DNA of 64,000 bases from XYD1-FULL-44-32 sp964355855 (GCA_964355855.1 CAYHFD010000001.1:12684-76683), one strand, 5' to 3'. Counted from the first letter of the stretch, positions 42,341 through 51,785 are shown. Numbers and translations: made by a program. The notes: generated by a model not told the origin, from the letters alone.

Positions 42341-45292
42341 CTATTTCATCAACTGTCGCAGGTGACAATACTCGCACTTGGCATCAGCGCAAGTTTTGTC
42401 CCAAAATGATAAGGTGAGAATTTCCGTGGCTACTTTTTCAATAACCATTTTTAAATTGGCCACCTTCGCTTCACTCACTTCAAATTTTTCTTTTTTATAT
42501 TTACCACTATCGCTGGGTTCGACAAAGTCTATTTCCCCCGAGATCATTTGGTATTTTTTATCTTCAAATAAATCCAACAACAATTTGTAAAATACCAGTT
42601 GCCGAAAATAGTTACCATCGGCATCTTTAGTCTCGCCCAAAATTTGGTTGCGACTTTTAGGCTGGCCGGTTTTATAATCCACCACATTGATCTCGGCCCC
42701 AGTACCAACAAATTCAACTTTATCTAAGTTTCCCTTCAATTTAATATCCGGTGTCAGTAATACCCCTTTGATTTGAAATTCGGTTAAAACATTAAGATTA
42801 AATTTACCGTCATATTCATCATACCAACCCGACAACGCTTCCTCGCCTTTAGCCAAACTATCAGTAAAATCACTAGCGGTTAAAGACTGGGCTTGCAACC
42901 GTCGCTGAAAGCTAGCCAATAATGATTCCTTGGTTAAACCTCTGCTCTTTCCTTGGGCAAAAACATCTTGCAAGGCACCATGAATTGCCAGTCCATATAA
43001 CTGGTGTTTGGCCGGCACCGCTGGTAGGCGAATAAGATTGCGGTAAAAATATTGCCACGGACAAGTTAAATAGTTATTAAGCGCCGTCACCGACAAACCC
43101 TGCTCATGAAAAAGTTCGGCCACAAACTGCATATCCCGCAAACTACTTTCTGTTACTGATTCTGGCAAAAGAAAAACAGCGCGCTCTTTTTTACTATCAC
43201 TATTCCACTTTTCGGTCTCTATGGCTTGAACCAATTCTGGTCGCAAATCGGTCACAAACCGGCTAGGGACTTGTTCCCGACCGGTTTCCCCAATTTTAGA
43301 ATAGGTAATAGTCACCGCCTGCTTTCCTCTAGTTAAAGCGACATAAAACAATCGCCGTTCATCGGCATCATCAGTCGCCAACACTTCCGCTTTTTGGCTT
43401 TCGGCGGGCAAATCATAAACCTCGTTTAGCAGTTTTAATTTGTCGCGGTTTTGGCGCCCACCAAAGTGACCATCGTAAACCCCCACGATATAGACCTGGT
43501 CAAATTCCAAACCCTTGGCTTTGTGGGTAGTCATTAGACGCACTTTACCTTTATAACCTTGACCGGCTTTTTTCTTCAGTAAAACTTTATGTTTCTGGGC
43601 AATATTTAAAAAGGCCAAAAAATCCGCCAGGCGCGCCCCGGGGCGACTGGCCACGACCGAAGCCGCCAAATCAAAAAAAGTCGCGATTGTTTCTAGTCGT
43701 CCCCGAGCTTTATGATCAGTTATTACAAACTCGATCAATTTTGATTCTTTAAGCAACCGCTCCATAAACGGTAAAAGATTCATATTTTCACTAGCCACCT
43801 TAAGCAACGATAATTGATCAAAAAGTTTAGCCTCTTTTTCTTTTAGAATTTCAATCAGCTCTCGCTTGGCTTCATAGGCTTTACGGATATAGCTATAAGT
43901 AGCAAGTGGCGCTAAACCAAAAAAATCAATATGAAGTAACCGGGCCAATCTTTCATTGTCGCCAAAATTATTTAGTGCTTCAAAAACCGTAATCATTTTC
44001 TGCACATCGAGGTCTGACAACAAGTCATCGTCCGACTCGACCGCCACCGCCAAACCCCACTTACGCAAAACAGCCGAGAGTGGTAAAGCATCACGATTGT
44101 CCCGATATAAAACCGCAATTTCATGTGGTTCGACCCCAGCCGTAATTTTAGATTGAATATCCTTGGCTAAATAAAAATATTCGGTGATCGGGGAGTCAAA
44201 CTCGCCCACTTTAATCAAAGGCCCCGCTTTTTTACCAAAAGCCACCAGGGGACTTTTGCTCGGCAAAACCGCTTCAGCCTGATCTAAAATAGCCTGCCCA
44301 GAACGATAGTTATCAGTCAAAGTTATTACCCTTGATTTGGGGTATAAACGGGAAAAGTAAAAAAAGTTTTCGAGTGAGGCCCCTTGGAACCGAAAAATGG
44401 CCTGTTTTTCATCCCCCACCACAAACAAATTTGGATTATTATGAAAGCTGGCAATTAGTTCCAAAATTTTATTTTGGGCATTGTTAGTATCTTGATGTTC
44501 ATCAACCAAAATATATTGATGCTCCTCTTGCAACATTGAAAGCAAAGTGGTATTACTTTTCAACTCTCGCAACACCTCCATAATCATGTCGTTAAAATCG
44601 TAAAGTTTTTTCTCGTTTAAACTGGCTTCATAGGCTTCATAAACTTCAGCCAACTCCAAATTTTTATCAATCTCCCGTCGTAATTTTTCGTAAACTTTTT
44701 TTATTTTACCTTTATAGGCGCCCTGATCGTGACGTAAATCAGAAATATTGGCATATTCCCTATCGGCTTTAACGCAAATATTTTTATACTCTTCCACACT
44801 AACTCCCTCCCGTTTTAAGTCACCAATGGTACCAACAATACCGCGCACATAATAAGTGGGGTCACCATAGGGTCGTAATAGTTTAAGGGGTAAACTATCA
44901 ATTATTTTTTCTACAATCCCAATCTGATCGATTTCGGTAATACTAGCCGAACCAATGATCCGCGGAAATTCCTCGGGATAATTTTTAATTATGTTGTTAC
45001 AAAAACCGTGAAAAGTACTAATCACCACCCGATAGGCCCGACTACCAATCAGGCGGGCTAATCTATCCCGCATATTGGCGGTAGCATTTTCGGTAAAAGT
45101 CAGGGCGAGAATTTGCTCGGGGGCACTGTCGGTCACTCGCAAAATATTGGCAATCCGCATCGTCAAAATCTGGGTTTTACCCGTACCCGGACCAGCGATG
45201 ACCATGACTGGCCCCTCAATAGTGTCAACGGCTTCTTTTTGGGCTGGATTTAGGTTGTTATAAGCTTTTTGGAAGTTTTTCTCATCTAGCAT
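42341..45292 (-). CDS. UvrD/PcrA-family helicase fused to RecB-type nuclease
   Basis: 983 residues. Superfamily 1 helicase: Walker A GPGTGKT near 34-40, VDEHQDT, RLMTTHKAKGLEFDQVYIVG and LFYVALTRGKQ. The C-terminal ~250 residues form a PD-(D/E)XK nuclease (LKGNLDKVEF, INVVDYKTGQ). Cysteines in CPWQYFYR and the terminal CADAKCEYC could hold an Fe-S cluster as in AddB. A single-chain DNA end-processing enzyme in recombination repair. ATG 45292 is used; a TTG two codons earlier is possible. A TATACT just upstream hints at a leaderless start. Confidence 0.93.
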   Translation of the reverse strand: MLDEKNFQKAYNNLNPAQKEAVDTIEGPVMVIAGPGTGKTQILTMRIANILRVTDSAPEQILALTFTENATANMRDRLARLIGSRAYRVVISTFHGFCNNIIKNYPEEFPRIIGSASITEIDQIGIVEKIIDSLPLKLLRPYGDPTYYVRGIVGTIGDLKREGVSVEEYKNICVKADREYANISDLRHDQGAYKGKIKKVYEKLRREIDKNLELAEVYEAYEASLNEKKLYDFNDMIMEVLRELKSNTTLLSMLQEEHQYILVDEHQDTNNAQNKILELIASFHNNPNLFVVGDEKQAIFRFQGASLENFFYFSRLYPKSRVITLTDNYRSGQAILDQAEAVLPSKSPLVAFGKKAGPLIKVGEFDSPITEYFYLAKDIQSKITAGVEPHEIAVLYRDNRDALPLSAVLRKWGLAVAVESDDDLLSDLDVQKMITVFEALNNFGDNERLARLLHIDFFGLAPLATYSYIRKAYEAKRELIEILKEKEAKLFDQLSLLKVASENMNLLPFMERLLKESKLIEFVITDHKARGRLETIATFFDLAASVVASRPGARLADFLAFLNIAQKHKVLLKKKAGQGYKGKVRLMTTHKAKGLEFDQVYIVGVYDGHFGGRQNRDKLKLLNEVYDLPAESQKAEVLATDDADERRLFYVALTRGKQAVTITYSKIGETGREQVPSRFVTDLRPELVQAIETEKWNSDSKKERAVFLLPESVTESSLRDMQFVAELFHEQGLSVTALNNYLTCPWQYFYRNLIRLPAVPAKHQLYGLAIHGALQDVFAQGKSRGLTKESLLASFQRRLQAQSLTASDFTDSLAKGEEALSGWYDEYDGKFNLNVLTEFQIKGVLLTPDIKLKGNLDKVEFVGTGAEINVVDYKTGQPKSRNQILGETKDADGNYFRQLVFYKLLLDLFEDKKYQMISGEIDFVEPSDSGKYKKEKFEVSEAKVANLKMVIEKVATEILTLSFWDKTCADAKCEYCHLRQLMK

Positions 45293-45364
45293 AGCCAAAG
45301 TATAGCACCCCTTGAAAACAGTCGGGAATAGTGTTTAATGTCTACCAGAAAGGAGGCATGGTCA

Positions 45365-45562
45365 ATGAGCCACAATCATCACCCCAAAAGTGGGCGCAAG
45401 CATCGACGGCATTTTGGCCGTAGCTTCGCTGGCTGGGCCGGTGATAAATTTTCGTTCATCTTGTACTATCTGCCTTTATTCGGCAGAAAACAAGCGGAAT
45501 ACATCACTGGTGAACAACTAGCCAAACGGCTAGAAGCCGAAGATAATGGTAAAAAGTTATGA
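45365..45562 (+). CDS. small basic orphan protein with strong SD
   Basis: 65 residues. AAGGAGG is 7-8 bases before the ATG at 45365, which decides this start over 45338. His/Arg/Lys-rich N-terminus (NHHPKSGRKHRRHFGR), a short hydrophobic stretch (FSFILYYLPLF), then a helical acidic end. Own terminator. Possibly nucleic-acid or membrane-surface binding; no family recognised. Confidence 0.65.
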   Translation: MSHNHHPKSGRKHRRHFGRSFAGWAGDKFSFILYYLPLFGRKQAEYITGEQLAKRLEAEDNGKKL

Positions 45563-45563
45563 C

Positions 45564-45600
45564 CGCCCGGAAACTTCGCGTTTCCGGGCGATTATTTTTT
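45564..45600 (+). terminator. intrinsic terminator
   Basis: CGCCCGGAAAC-TTCG-CGTTTCCGGGCG followed by ATTATTTTTTG. Confidence 0.85.
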
Positions 45601-45606
45601 GATTTT

Positions 45607-45939
45607 TTAAAAAATTAAATGCTTTTCTATGTCGGCAAGATTTATCTGGTCATGGTCAACATCATAAACCACCACCCCTTGAGCTAAGACAAGCACCTGG
45701 GGTGATTCATGTTTAATACCGGTTTCTTCGGCAATTTGTTTAGCCATTTCCCGGTCAGCCATTACATCGACTAAATATATTGGAACCGTTATAGTTCGGT
45801 TGATATCGGCTGAAGAAAACATTGCAAAAATTCTGGCACTAGCCCCACAACTTGGGCTATGTTTAAACACAATTACTGGTTGTTTATAGGATAAGTTTTT
45901 AGTTTCGAGCCAACCTTCAATCGTTGTCAGTTTTTCCAT
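45607..45939 (-). CDS. ytxJ: YtxJ/BrxC-like monothiol bacilliredoxin
   Basis: 110 residues of thioredoxin fold with a single active-site Cys in KHSPSCGASA and the family motif KHESPQVLVL. Works in thiol redox (bacillithiol-type) in Firmicutes; here the low-molecular-weight thiol is unknown. Convergent with the upstream orphan gene. Confidence 0.88.
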   Translation of the reverse strand: MEKLTTIEGWLETKNLSYKQPVIVFKHSPSCGASARIFAMFSSADINRTITVPIYLVDVMADREMAKQIAEETGIKHESPQVLVLAQGVVVYDVDHDQINLADIEKHLIF

Positions 45940-45991
45940 AGGCTGATATAGTTAGCGGTAATTAATCTAATCAATACTAACACATACTATT

Positions 45992-46441
45992 ATGTTGCAC
46001 GAAAAAATAAAAAGTGAAATGAAAGAAGCCATGAAAGCCAAGGAGGCGGTTCGACTGTCGGTTATTCGAGGCCTATTGTCGGCTTTTACCAACGAGGCTG
46101 TTGCGAAAGGCAGAAAACCAGATGAAATGCTGACTGACGACGAAACCTTGGCGGTATTAAAACGCGCTTCTAATCAAAGAAAAGATGCTACCTCCCAATA
46201 TCGCGCCGGTGGTCGTGAAGACCTAGCGATAAATGAAGAAGCTGAACTAATTATTATTCAAGGCTATTTACCGGAACAAATGTCCCGTGAGGAAATTAAA
46301 AAAATTGCCTCCACTAAAATTGCCGAACTAGGTGCCGATAAATCTAAAATCGGTCAACTAACAGGGGCAGTAATGAAAGAAACGGCCGGCCGGGCCGATG
46401 GGGGTGAAGTAAAGTCTGTTTTAGAAGAGCTGTTAACCTAA
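45992..46441 (+). CDS. yqeY: GatB/YqeY domain protein
   Basis: 149 residues: LHEKIKSEMKEAMKAKEAVRLSVIRGL, EEAELIIIQGYLPEQMS and GQLTGAVMKETAGRADGG are diagnostic. Related to the tRNA-binding tail domain of GatB; possible tRNA-linked role. Ends at a strong terminator. Divergent from ytxJ. Confidence 0.95.
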   Translation: MLHEKIKSEMKEAMKAKEAVRLSVIRGLLSAFTNEAVAKGRKPDEMLTDDETLAVLKRASNQRKDATSQYRAGGREDLAINEEAELIIIQGYLPEQMSREEIKKIASTKIAELGADKSKIGQLTGAVMKETAGRADGGEVKSVLEELLT

Positions 46442-46463
46442 AAATAATAATTTTAAAAAATAG

Positions 46464-46501
46464 AGCCCGGGCCACGCACGTGTGACCCGGGTCTTTTTTT
46501 A
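46464..46501. terminator. terminator after yqeY
   Basis: AGCCCGGGCCAC/GTGTGACCCGGGTCT hairpin and TTTTTTT; A-rich on the other side, so it may also stop the small minus-strand gene. Confidence 0.85.
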
Positions 46502-46514
46502 CCTTCAGCCTACC

Positions 46515-46631
46515 TCACCTAAAAAGGTGAGTTCCGATCAGACATCGAAACCAAACAAAGGCAAAAACAAAAACAACAAAAAGTCCAACCATCAAGAAAC
46601 GTCCCCCAACGCCCAGTAAATGAAAAGTCAT
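46515..46631 (-). CDS. 38-residue SD-led membrane peptide
   Basis: Start ATG 46631 with AAGGGAG about 8 bases upstream. One hydrophobic helix (LLGVGG...VGLFVVFVFAFVWF), then CLIGTHLFR. The stop falls in a hairpin ACTCACC/GGTGAG. Small, but the SD, topology and downstream hairpin together favour a real gene. Confidence 0.5.
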   Translation of the reverse strand: MTFHLLGVGGRFLMVGLFVVFVFAFVWFRCLIGTHLFR

Positions 46632-46764
46632 GGTCGTCGCTCCCTTTTGTACCTCAACACTAAACAAATAATACTCTAACTCTTTTAATTTTCAACTACT
46701 CTCGCTCTGTCTAGTTTTTAGCACCCACTGCTTCTTATTCTTTTTTCTTGTTTGCCTCACCGGC

Positions 46765-47457
46765 TTATTTTCGGGCTTTGGCTTGAACTTTTTCTTCCAT
46801 TTGTTCCTCAACAATCTTTTCTTCTTCTTCTTTTTGTAATCGCGAGAAACCAAACAAAGCAAAAGCAATAATGGCCCCAATAACTATGGCCAATAAATCA
46901 ATTAAAAATAAAGTTAAACCACCAGCAACCACTACTCGATTCATCATCACCGTCCCAATACCAACCGCGCACAGTGGTGGCAACAAAGAGACCGACACCG
47001 CGACACCCGGCAAAGTGGCAGACAAATCCTGTTTAACCCACGCATAAGCTACCGCGAGACCAGAAGCCAAAGAAATTAAAAACATAATCAGGTCAGGCCG
47101 AATCCGCAGCAATATTTCGTCCCCAGCCACATTGCTCGAAAACAAAAAAGCAGTCGCCAAAGACACTATATAAACCAAAACCATTGAGCGAAAAATTATT
47201 TTAAGCGCCCGGCCGATGGCTAGCGGTGACGAAGTAACCACTCCCATCGCCAGCGACAACAACGGAAACAATATTGGCGTAATCAAAATACCACCAATAG
47301 TTATGCCGGCATTGTCAGTAATAAGACCAAGGGTCGCAATAAATGTTGCAATGGCTAAAAGAAAATGAAAATCCGCTCGCGCCTGGCTTTCATGTAAAAG
47401 TTGAATGAGCGTTTTTTTCTGCTCTAGAAAGCTAGCAACAAAAAAAGTTTTGAACAT
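46765..47457 (-). CDS. DUF389 family membrane protein
   Basis: 230 residues, about 6 transmembrane helices. DFHFLLAIATFIATLGL, ITIGGILITPILFPLLSLAMG and GVAVSVSLLPPLCAVGIG are typical of DUF389/TIGR00341 proteins. Charged Glu/Lys C-terminal tail. Transport function suspected, not known. Confidence 0.9.
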   Translation of the reverse strand: MFKTFFVASFLEQKKTLIQLLHESQARADFHFLLAIATFIATLGLITDNAGITIGGILITPILFPLLSLAMGVVTSSPLAIGRALKIIFRSMVLVYIVSLATAFLFSSNVAGDEILLRIRPDLIMFLISLASGLAVAYAWVKQDLSATLPGVAVSVSLLPPLCAVGIGTVMMNRVVVAGGLTLFLIDLLAIVIGAIIAFALFGFSRLQKEEEEKIVEEQMEEKVQAKARK

Positions 47458-47614
47458 GATATATTTGTCTATTATTGTAACACAAAAATATCAAAGCAAG
47501 TGCTAAAAAGATGTGGACATTTGCAAATATAAAAATAAAATCTTTAATTTTTTTACAAAACAACAAAAGACTCAATCACTCCCCTTTCAGTATGTTTTCT
47601 GCTAGACTAGCTCT

Positions 47615-48346
47615 ATGTTAAAAGACAAGCCTTCATTTCCTGTCCGCCTGAATAAATACCTCGCCGACCACTATCCCGTCACCAGACGTTCGGCGGACAC
47701 TCTTATCACCAAAGGCAAAGTTAAAATAAACGGTAAAGTCGCCGTGCTTGGTCAAATGGTCCAAGCTGGTGACACCGTTAAAGTAGAGAGCAAAGCTAGC
47801 CGACCCGCCTATCGCTATTTTGCCTACCACAAGCCAATCGGGGTAGCTACTCATGCTTCCGCTCCCAGCGAAAAAGCAATCTTGAATGTTTTACGTCTAC
47901 CCATCAAAGCTTTCCCAATTGGTCGCCTCGATAAAGATTCCCGCGGTCTAATTATTTTGTCCGACGATGGTCGCTTGGCTGGTGCCCTTCTGGCGCCAGA
48001 ATTTAAACACGAGAAAGAATATGTTGTAACGACCGACCGCACTATTAATGACGCCAATTTAAAACAATTAGCCGTTGGCGTAAAAATTGAAAATTATCAC
48101 ACCAAGAAAGCTAAGACTAAAAAAATTAGGGACAAGGAATTTTCCATCATTTTGACCGAGGGTAAAAAACACCAGATCCGGCGAATGTGTGCCGCTTTGT
48201 CACTGCAAGTTCACGATTTAATTCGTACGAGAATTGAAAATATCGAGCTAGGTAAACTACCAGCTGGTGAGGTTCGGGAAATTACTGGTAGTGAACTAGT
48301 AGAATTCCTAACTCGTCTTGGACTCCAGAAAAAAACCACTGGCTAG
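47615..48346 (+). CDS. RsuA/RluB-family pseudouridine synthase
   Basis: 243 residues: N-terminal S4 RNA-binding domain (residues ~10-65: RLNKYLADHYPVTRRSAD), then the catalytic domain with GRLDKDSRGLIILSDDG (catalytic Asp) and EGKKHQIRRM. Modifies rRNA; RluB/RluE/RluF or RsuA cannot be separated here. Confidence 0.93.
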   Translation: MLKDKPSFPVRLNKYLADHYPVTRRSADTLITKGKVKINGKVAVLGQMVQAGDTVKVESKASRPAYRYFAYHKPIGVATHASAPSEKAILNVLRLPIKAFPIGRLDKDSRGLIILSDDGRLAGALLAPEFKHEKEYVVTTDRTINDANLKQLAVGVKIENYHTKKAKTKKIRDKEFSIILTEGKKHQIRRMCAALSLQVHDLIRTRIENIELGKLPAGEVREITGSELVEFLTRLGLQKKTTG

Positions 48347-48368
48347 AAAAAAATATCCACAATCGCCT

Positions 48369-48530
48369 TTGTTTATAACAACTTTTATGTTAAACTTATA
48401 AGTGGAATATCTGCTCGAAACACCTAAAAGCGCCCCCAAACAAAAGCGTTAGCGTTTTTATTTGTTTTGCAGTTAGATAAATGGTCATTAGTGCGACTCT
48501 GCGCGCTCTTAGGCGTATTTTTTGTTTTTA
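48369..48530 (+). ncRNA. candidate structured small RNA
   Basis: A possible promoter TTGTTT-16-TAAACT (48369-48396), then about 125 bases closed by complementary ends CACCTAAAAGCGC (48421-48433) and GCGCTCTTAGGCG (48503-48515), followed by TATTTTTTGTTTTT. An internal hairpin is AAACAAAAGCG/CGTTTTTATTTGTTT. No ATG-led frame of note. No signature of SRP RNA, tmRNA or 6S RNA was found. Confidence 0.4.
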
Positions 48531-48557
48531 AAATTTATTCCTAAGCCGTAGAAATTC

Positions 48558-48599
48558 AAGGCCGGCTCCCTAACGGGAGTCGGCCTTGAATGTTTTAAA
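48558..48599 (+). terminator. intrinsic terminator
   Basis: TTCAAGGCCGGCTCCC-TAAC-GGGAGTCGGCCTTGAA followed by TGTTTTAAAA. Ends transcription from the pseudouridine synthase or the small RNA before doxX. Confidence 0.75.
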
Positions 48600-48661
48600 A
48601 ACGACAGTCACCCAATTTGTTTGTTATAATATAAAAGATTAGAAATTAACTAAAATAAATC

Positions 48662-49051
48662 ATGGAACTATTATTTCTCTTGGGCCGTGTCTTGTTTGGT
48701 GGCTACTTTATCTTAATGGGTATTAACCATTTTAAAAATCCAGCGGGGCTCATAGCCTACGCCAATTCTAAAAAACTGCCTTATCCTAAAGCATCGGTTT
48801 ATATTTCCGGACTAATGCTTTTCCTTGGCGGACTAGGGGTGGTGACTGGTGCTTTTTATGTCACCGCCTTGTGGTTGTTAGTAATATTCCTCCTAGTGTC
48901 AGCCTTTTCAATGCACAATTATTGGAAGGCTTCGACCACCGAGGCAAAGACTGCCGATAAAGCTAGTTTTCAACGCAATTTAGCTTTAGCTGGCGCATCT
49001 TTAATGCTAGCCACCATGCAAGCCGAGTGGATATACTCGGTGATGTTTTAG
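48662..49051 (+). CDS. DoxX family membrane protein
   Basis: 129 residues, four transmembrane helices. GRVLFGGYFILMGINHFKNP and the repeated YISGLMLFLGGLGVVTGAF segment are DoxX-like. Function uncertain (redox or quinone linked in some bacteria). Confidence 0.85.
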   Translation: MELLFLLGRVLFGGYFILMGINHFKNPAGLIAYANSKKLPYPKASVYISGLMLFLGGLGVVTGAFYVTALWLLVIFLLVSAFSMHNYWKASTTEAKTADKASFQRNLALAGASLMLATMQAEWIYSVMF

Positions 49052-49071
49052 CTAAGCAAATAACGACCTAT

Positions 49072-49100
49072 TTGACAAATTATATTATATAGTGTATTAT
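49072..49100 (+). promoter_or_regulatory. consensus promoter of the 93-residue orphan gene
   Basis: TTGACA, 17 bases, TATTAT. Among the best promoters in the window; predicted start about 49107. Confidence 0.75.
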
Positions 49101-49151
49101 ATACACCAGATTAGTTGCCGGATTGCCCGGTAACACAAAGGAGAGACACTC

Positions 49152-49433
49152 ATGCCAGCAGCGGCCCCCTCGACGACCCCGATTAGAACTTTCGACCAGG
49201 CCTCCGCCCTTCGGTCCGGAGATCGCCTCCGGTCAAAAGAAGGAGAAGTTTGGACCGTGGCCAAGGTTGACCGAAATCGGTCATACCCCGATGTTCCCCC
49301 ACCAGCGTTCGTATTCACGAACGGCCAGCGGGAAATCCTCGCGGGGTGGTGGCCATTCAGACCACAAGGCTTCGTGGACGAGAGCTTCCAGCTCGTCCCG
49401 CAACTCATCGGGGCCACCGTGGTCCAGGACTAG
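49152..49433 (+). CDS. orphan protein, SD-led single-gene unit
   Basis: 93 residues, rich in Pro, Arg and Trp; SALRSGDRLRSKEGEVWTVAKVDRN suggests a small beta-barrel (SH3- or KOW-like) but this is not firm. AAAGGAGAG is 6-7 bases before the ATG. Promoter upstream and terminator downstream define a one-gene transcript. GC is well above the neighbours. Confidence 0.7.
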   Translation: MPAAAPSTTPIRTFDQASALRSGDRLRSKEGEVWTVAKVDRNRSYPDVPPPAFVFTNGQREILAGWWPFRPQGFVDESFQLVPQLIGATVVQD

Positions 49434-49459
49434 CTCCTCCTTTCTCGTGTCCCATCAGC

Positions 49460-49496
49460 CGGAACCCCTCAGGGTTCCGGCTGTCTTTTTTTAATT
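49460..49496 (+). terminator. intrinsic terminator
   Basis: AGCCGGAACCC-CTCA-GGGTTCCGGCT followed by GTCTTTTTTT. Confidence 0.9.
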
Positions 49497-49499
49497 TTT

Positions 49500-50072
49500 T
49501 TATAATTCGATTTCTTTGTTCACCTCACGGTCTAGCATATAAATATAGTCCCTGGTTTCTTCCGGGGTGAAAACTTGCAGACCAAGCGCTCTGGCCTCTT
49601 CACTTATTTTTTCATACATCTCTTCCGCTTGGTCGGCCACGTCCGCTTCTTGCTCGGCTTCATAGTAATAGTGCTCGCCCGGCGTCCGCACCAAAGACCA
49701 CTCAATATCGTGATAGCGATAAATATCTTTCAAGCGGTGCATCCACACCCCCGTGGTACAGCCCAAGGCCTTCATCACTTCTTTACCCTTAGTTAAATCA
49801 GCTACCGCCAGCGGCAATGATATTTCCTGCCGGCTGTTATTGTTGGCCGAAACTTTATGCTTGACCATAATCTCACATTTGTCATTGGTCTTCCGCAAGC
49901 GAATATCAGTTGCCCGTTTTAAGGGGTCGACATCATAGCCAGGGTAACCATCGGTCAACAAAATCATCTCTCGCTCATGACTTTCGACGTGTTCACCCTT
50001 ATCAGCCATAAACTTCTTTAGCCGATCAAATTCCTCTTTCGTCAATTCTCCTCTTATTTCAACTTCAATCAT
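49500..50072 (-). CDS. CYTH domain protein
   Basis: 190 residues. MIEVEIRG at the N-terminus (ExExK-like), DIRLRKTND, IMVKHKV and a C-terminal acidic YEAEQEAD fit the triphosphate-tunnel CYTH fold (class IV adenylate cyclase/thiamine triphosphatase family). Activity not assignable; could be a triphosphatase. Confidence 0.8.
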   Translation of the reverse strand: MIEVEIRGELTKEEFDRLKKFMADKGEHVESHEREMILLTDGYPGYDVDPLKRATDIRLRKTNDKCEIMVKHKVSANNNSRQEISLPLAVADLTKGKEVMKALGCTTGVWMHRLKDIYRYHDIEWSLVRTPGEHYYYEAEQEADVADQAEEMYEKISEEARALGLQVFTPEETRDYIYMLDREVNKEIEL

Positions 50073-50241
50073 ATGATTTGGGGGGGTTATTGGCTATGGG
50101 AACAGAATAACAAATATAAAGTTAAAGAAAAAGTTTTTTAAAAACTTTTGTCAAGTTTCCCCTGCCAACCAAATTATGGTAGAACTAAGGACAGAACTGA
50201 ACCGTAACAACCAAGCAACAACTCCAGAAAGGGGTGACTTT

Positions 50242-51702
50242 ATGCCAAACACAAACGGCATATGGACCGAAATCCTTGGTCAACTCCCCGCGTTAGGAGT
50301 TGACGAACATACGATGACTTTTTGGGCCTCCCAGTGTCAATTTGGTGGAATAATAAATCAGCAAGTTACGATCCTTGCATCCTCACAGTTTGTTGGTGAC
50401 TGGGTTCGTGACAACGGTCTGGCCGACAAAATTGTTGAAGCAGCTAACATGGCAGAGTCCTGCCATACGGAAATCCGTTCCTTCAAGATTGTAGTGGATA
50501 ACCAAATCAAGTTGTCCGAAGAACTATTGTCTGAAGTGGATATCGACTCGGAAATTCCCTTTGGGTGCCAAGCTACAATCCAGGCTACCACGGTAGCACC
50601 AGCACCACTTCGGGCGTCAGCTCACCAACGTTCGACCAAGAATCGAGGCTGGGGCAACTACCGCGAAGGCAACTTGGTCGTTGGTAAAGCCAACAACTTT
50701 GCCACAGCCGCCATCATTGAGCTGGTAAAACCCAACCGGAGTTTCAAGGGGTTACTCCTTATCGCTCCACAAGGTCGTGGCAAAAGTCTCCACCTGGAAG
50801 CTGCCTGTTTTGCCTTCAGTGCTAAACATAACAGCGCCCAAAAAATTGTCTTCGTTAGCGGAGATGAATTTTTGGCCCACTATTGTGGAACTGCCAACGG
50901 CAATGGCGGGGGCAAGAAATTCGACGACCAATACACGGGAGTCGACCTGCTCGCTCTAGACGGTCTCGAGAGAATGGCGGGCAACACTCGCAAAGGAACC
51001 CAAGATGCGCTCGCGCGAGTGCTGGACCGGCTCGAAAGAAGGAGGGCGCCGGTGCTAATCGCCTCAACAATGCCCCTAGACGAGCTGGCCTTGACCCCGG
51101 ACTTGAGTTCACGTCTTCAGTCCCTAGTTCCAGTCTCGCTCAATTTACCCGACACTGATATGCGCCGGGAAATCACCGGGCGAAAATTGGCAATCTGGGG
51201 GTTGGCGCCACATCTGCAACCGAGTGGTGACTCGCTCTCGTTTTTAGCTGGCTTGCCAGTGACAGATATGCGCGAGTTGGTTGGCCACCTAGACAACATC
51301 TTGCTTCACAGCAAGTGTTTCCAGCGCCAACTGACGCTGGACGAGATAAGGGAGTTGGTTTTGGGTCCAACCAAAACTAAACCACCAGTCACTTGCGAGT
51401 TGGTCTGTGCTACCATCGCCGAGCACTATCCCGATTTGAAACGGTTAGGGGGGCTCGCGGTGCTAGCAGGCAAACGTCGAGACCAAGACGTAGCGTTCTA
51501 TCGCCATCTGGCGATGTATCTGTGTCTGAAATTGGTCCCCGACGTAACCGGACCCGATGTTGCCAAATTGTTCAACCGCGACCGGACTTCGGTTAGTCAT
51601 GGTGTGGACAAAATCAACGAGTTGCTGAAAAGCGACGAGGGTGAGGACCTGCGCTTTCGTGTTGCAAGGATTTGCGACACGCTTGGTTGTACAATCAAAT
51701 AG
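50242..51702 (+). CDS. dnaA: divergent chromosomal replication initiator DnaA
   Basis: 486 residues from the ATG at 50242, chosen because GGGGTGA is 6 bases upstream and IWTEILGQL begins domain I; an earlier ATG (50176) would add 22. AAA+ domain: VVGKANNFATAA, Walker A APQGRGKS (175-182), Walker B-like LLALDGLERM in which the second acid is Gly, sensor ASTMPLDEL, and LSSRL arginine finger. Domain IV has NRDRTSVSHGVDKI, the DNA-binding signature. Own SD and terminator; not next to dnaN, and no DnaA-box cluster seen nearby. Confidence 0.82.
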   Translation: MPNTNGIWTEILGQLPALGVDEHTMTFWASQCQFGGIINQQVTILASSQFVGDWVRDNGLADKIVEAANMAESCHTEIRSFKIVVDNQIKLSEELLSEVDIDSEIPFGCQATIQATTVAPAPLRASAHQRSTKNRGWGNYREGNLVVGKANNFATAAIIELVKPNRSFKGLLLIAPQGRGKSLHLEAACFAFSAKHNSAQKIVFVSGDEFLAHYCGTANGNGGGKKFDDQYTGVDLLALDGLERMAGNTRKGTQDALARVLDRLERRRAPVLIASTMPLDELALTPDLSSRLQSLVPVSLNLPDTDMRREITGRKLAIWGLAPHLQPSGDSLSFLAGLPVTDMRELVGHLDNILLHSKCFQRQLTLDEIRELVLGPTKTKPPVTCELVCATIAEHYPDLKRLGGLAVLAGKRRDQDVAFYRHLAMYLCLKLVPDVTGPDVAKLFNRDRTSVSHGVDKINELLKSDEGEDLRFRVARICDTLGCTIK

Positions 51703-51745
51703 CCCGAGCTAGTGGAGTGATCCACGAGCCCGGGCTATATTATTT
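51701..51745 (+). terminator. intrinsic terminator after dnaA
   Basis: AGCCCGAGCTAGTGGA/TCCACGAGCCCGGGCT hairpin with short T-rich tail. Confidence 0.75.
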
Positions 51746-51785
51746 TTATCTATTTTTTTAATATTTTGTGCTAAAACTTGGATAA

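Noticed and set aside
50075..50241. Replication origin upstream of dnaA
   Set aside because: AT-rich, but no cluster of TTATCCACA-type boxes was seen.
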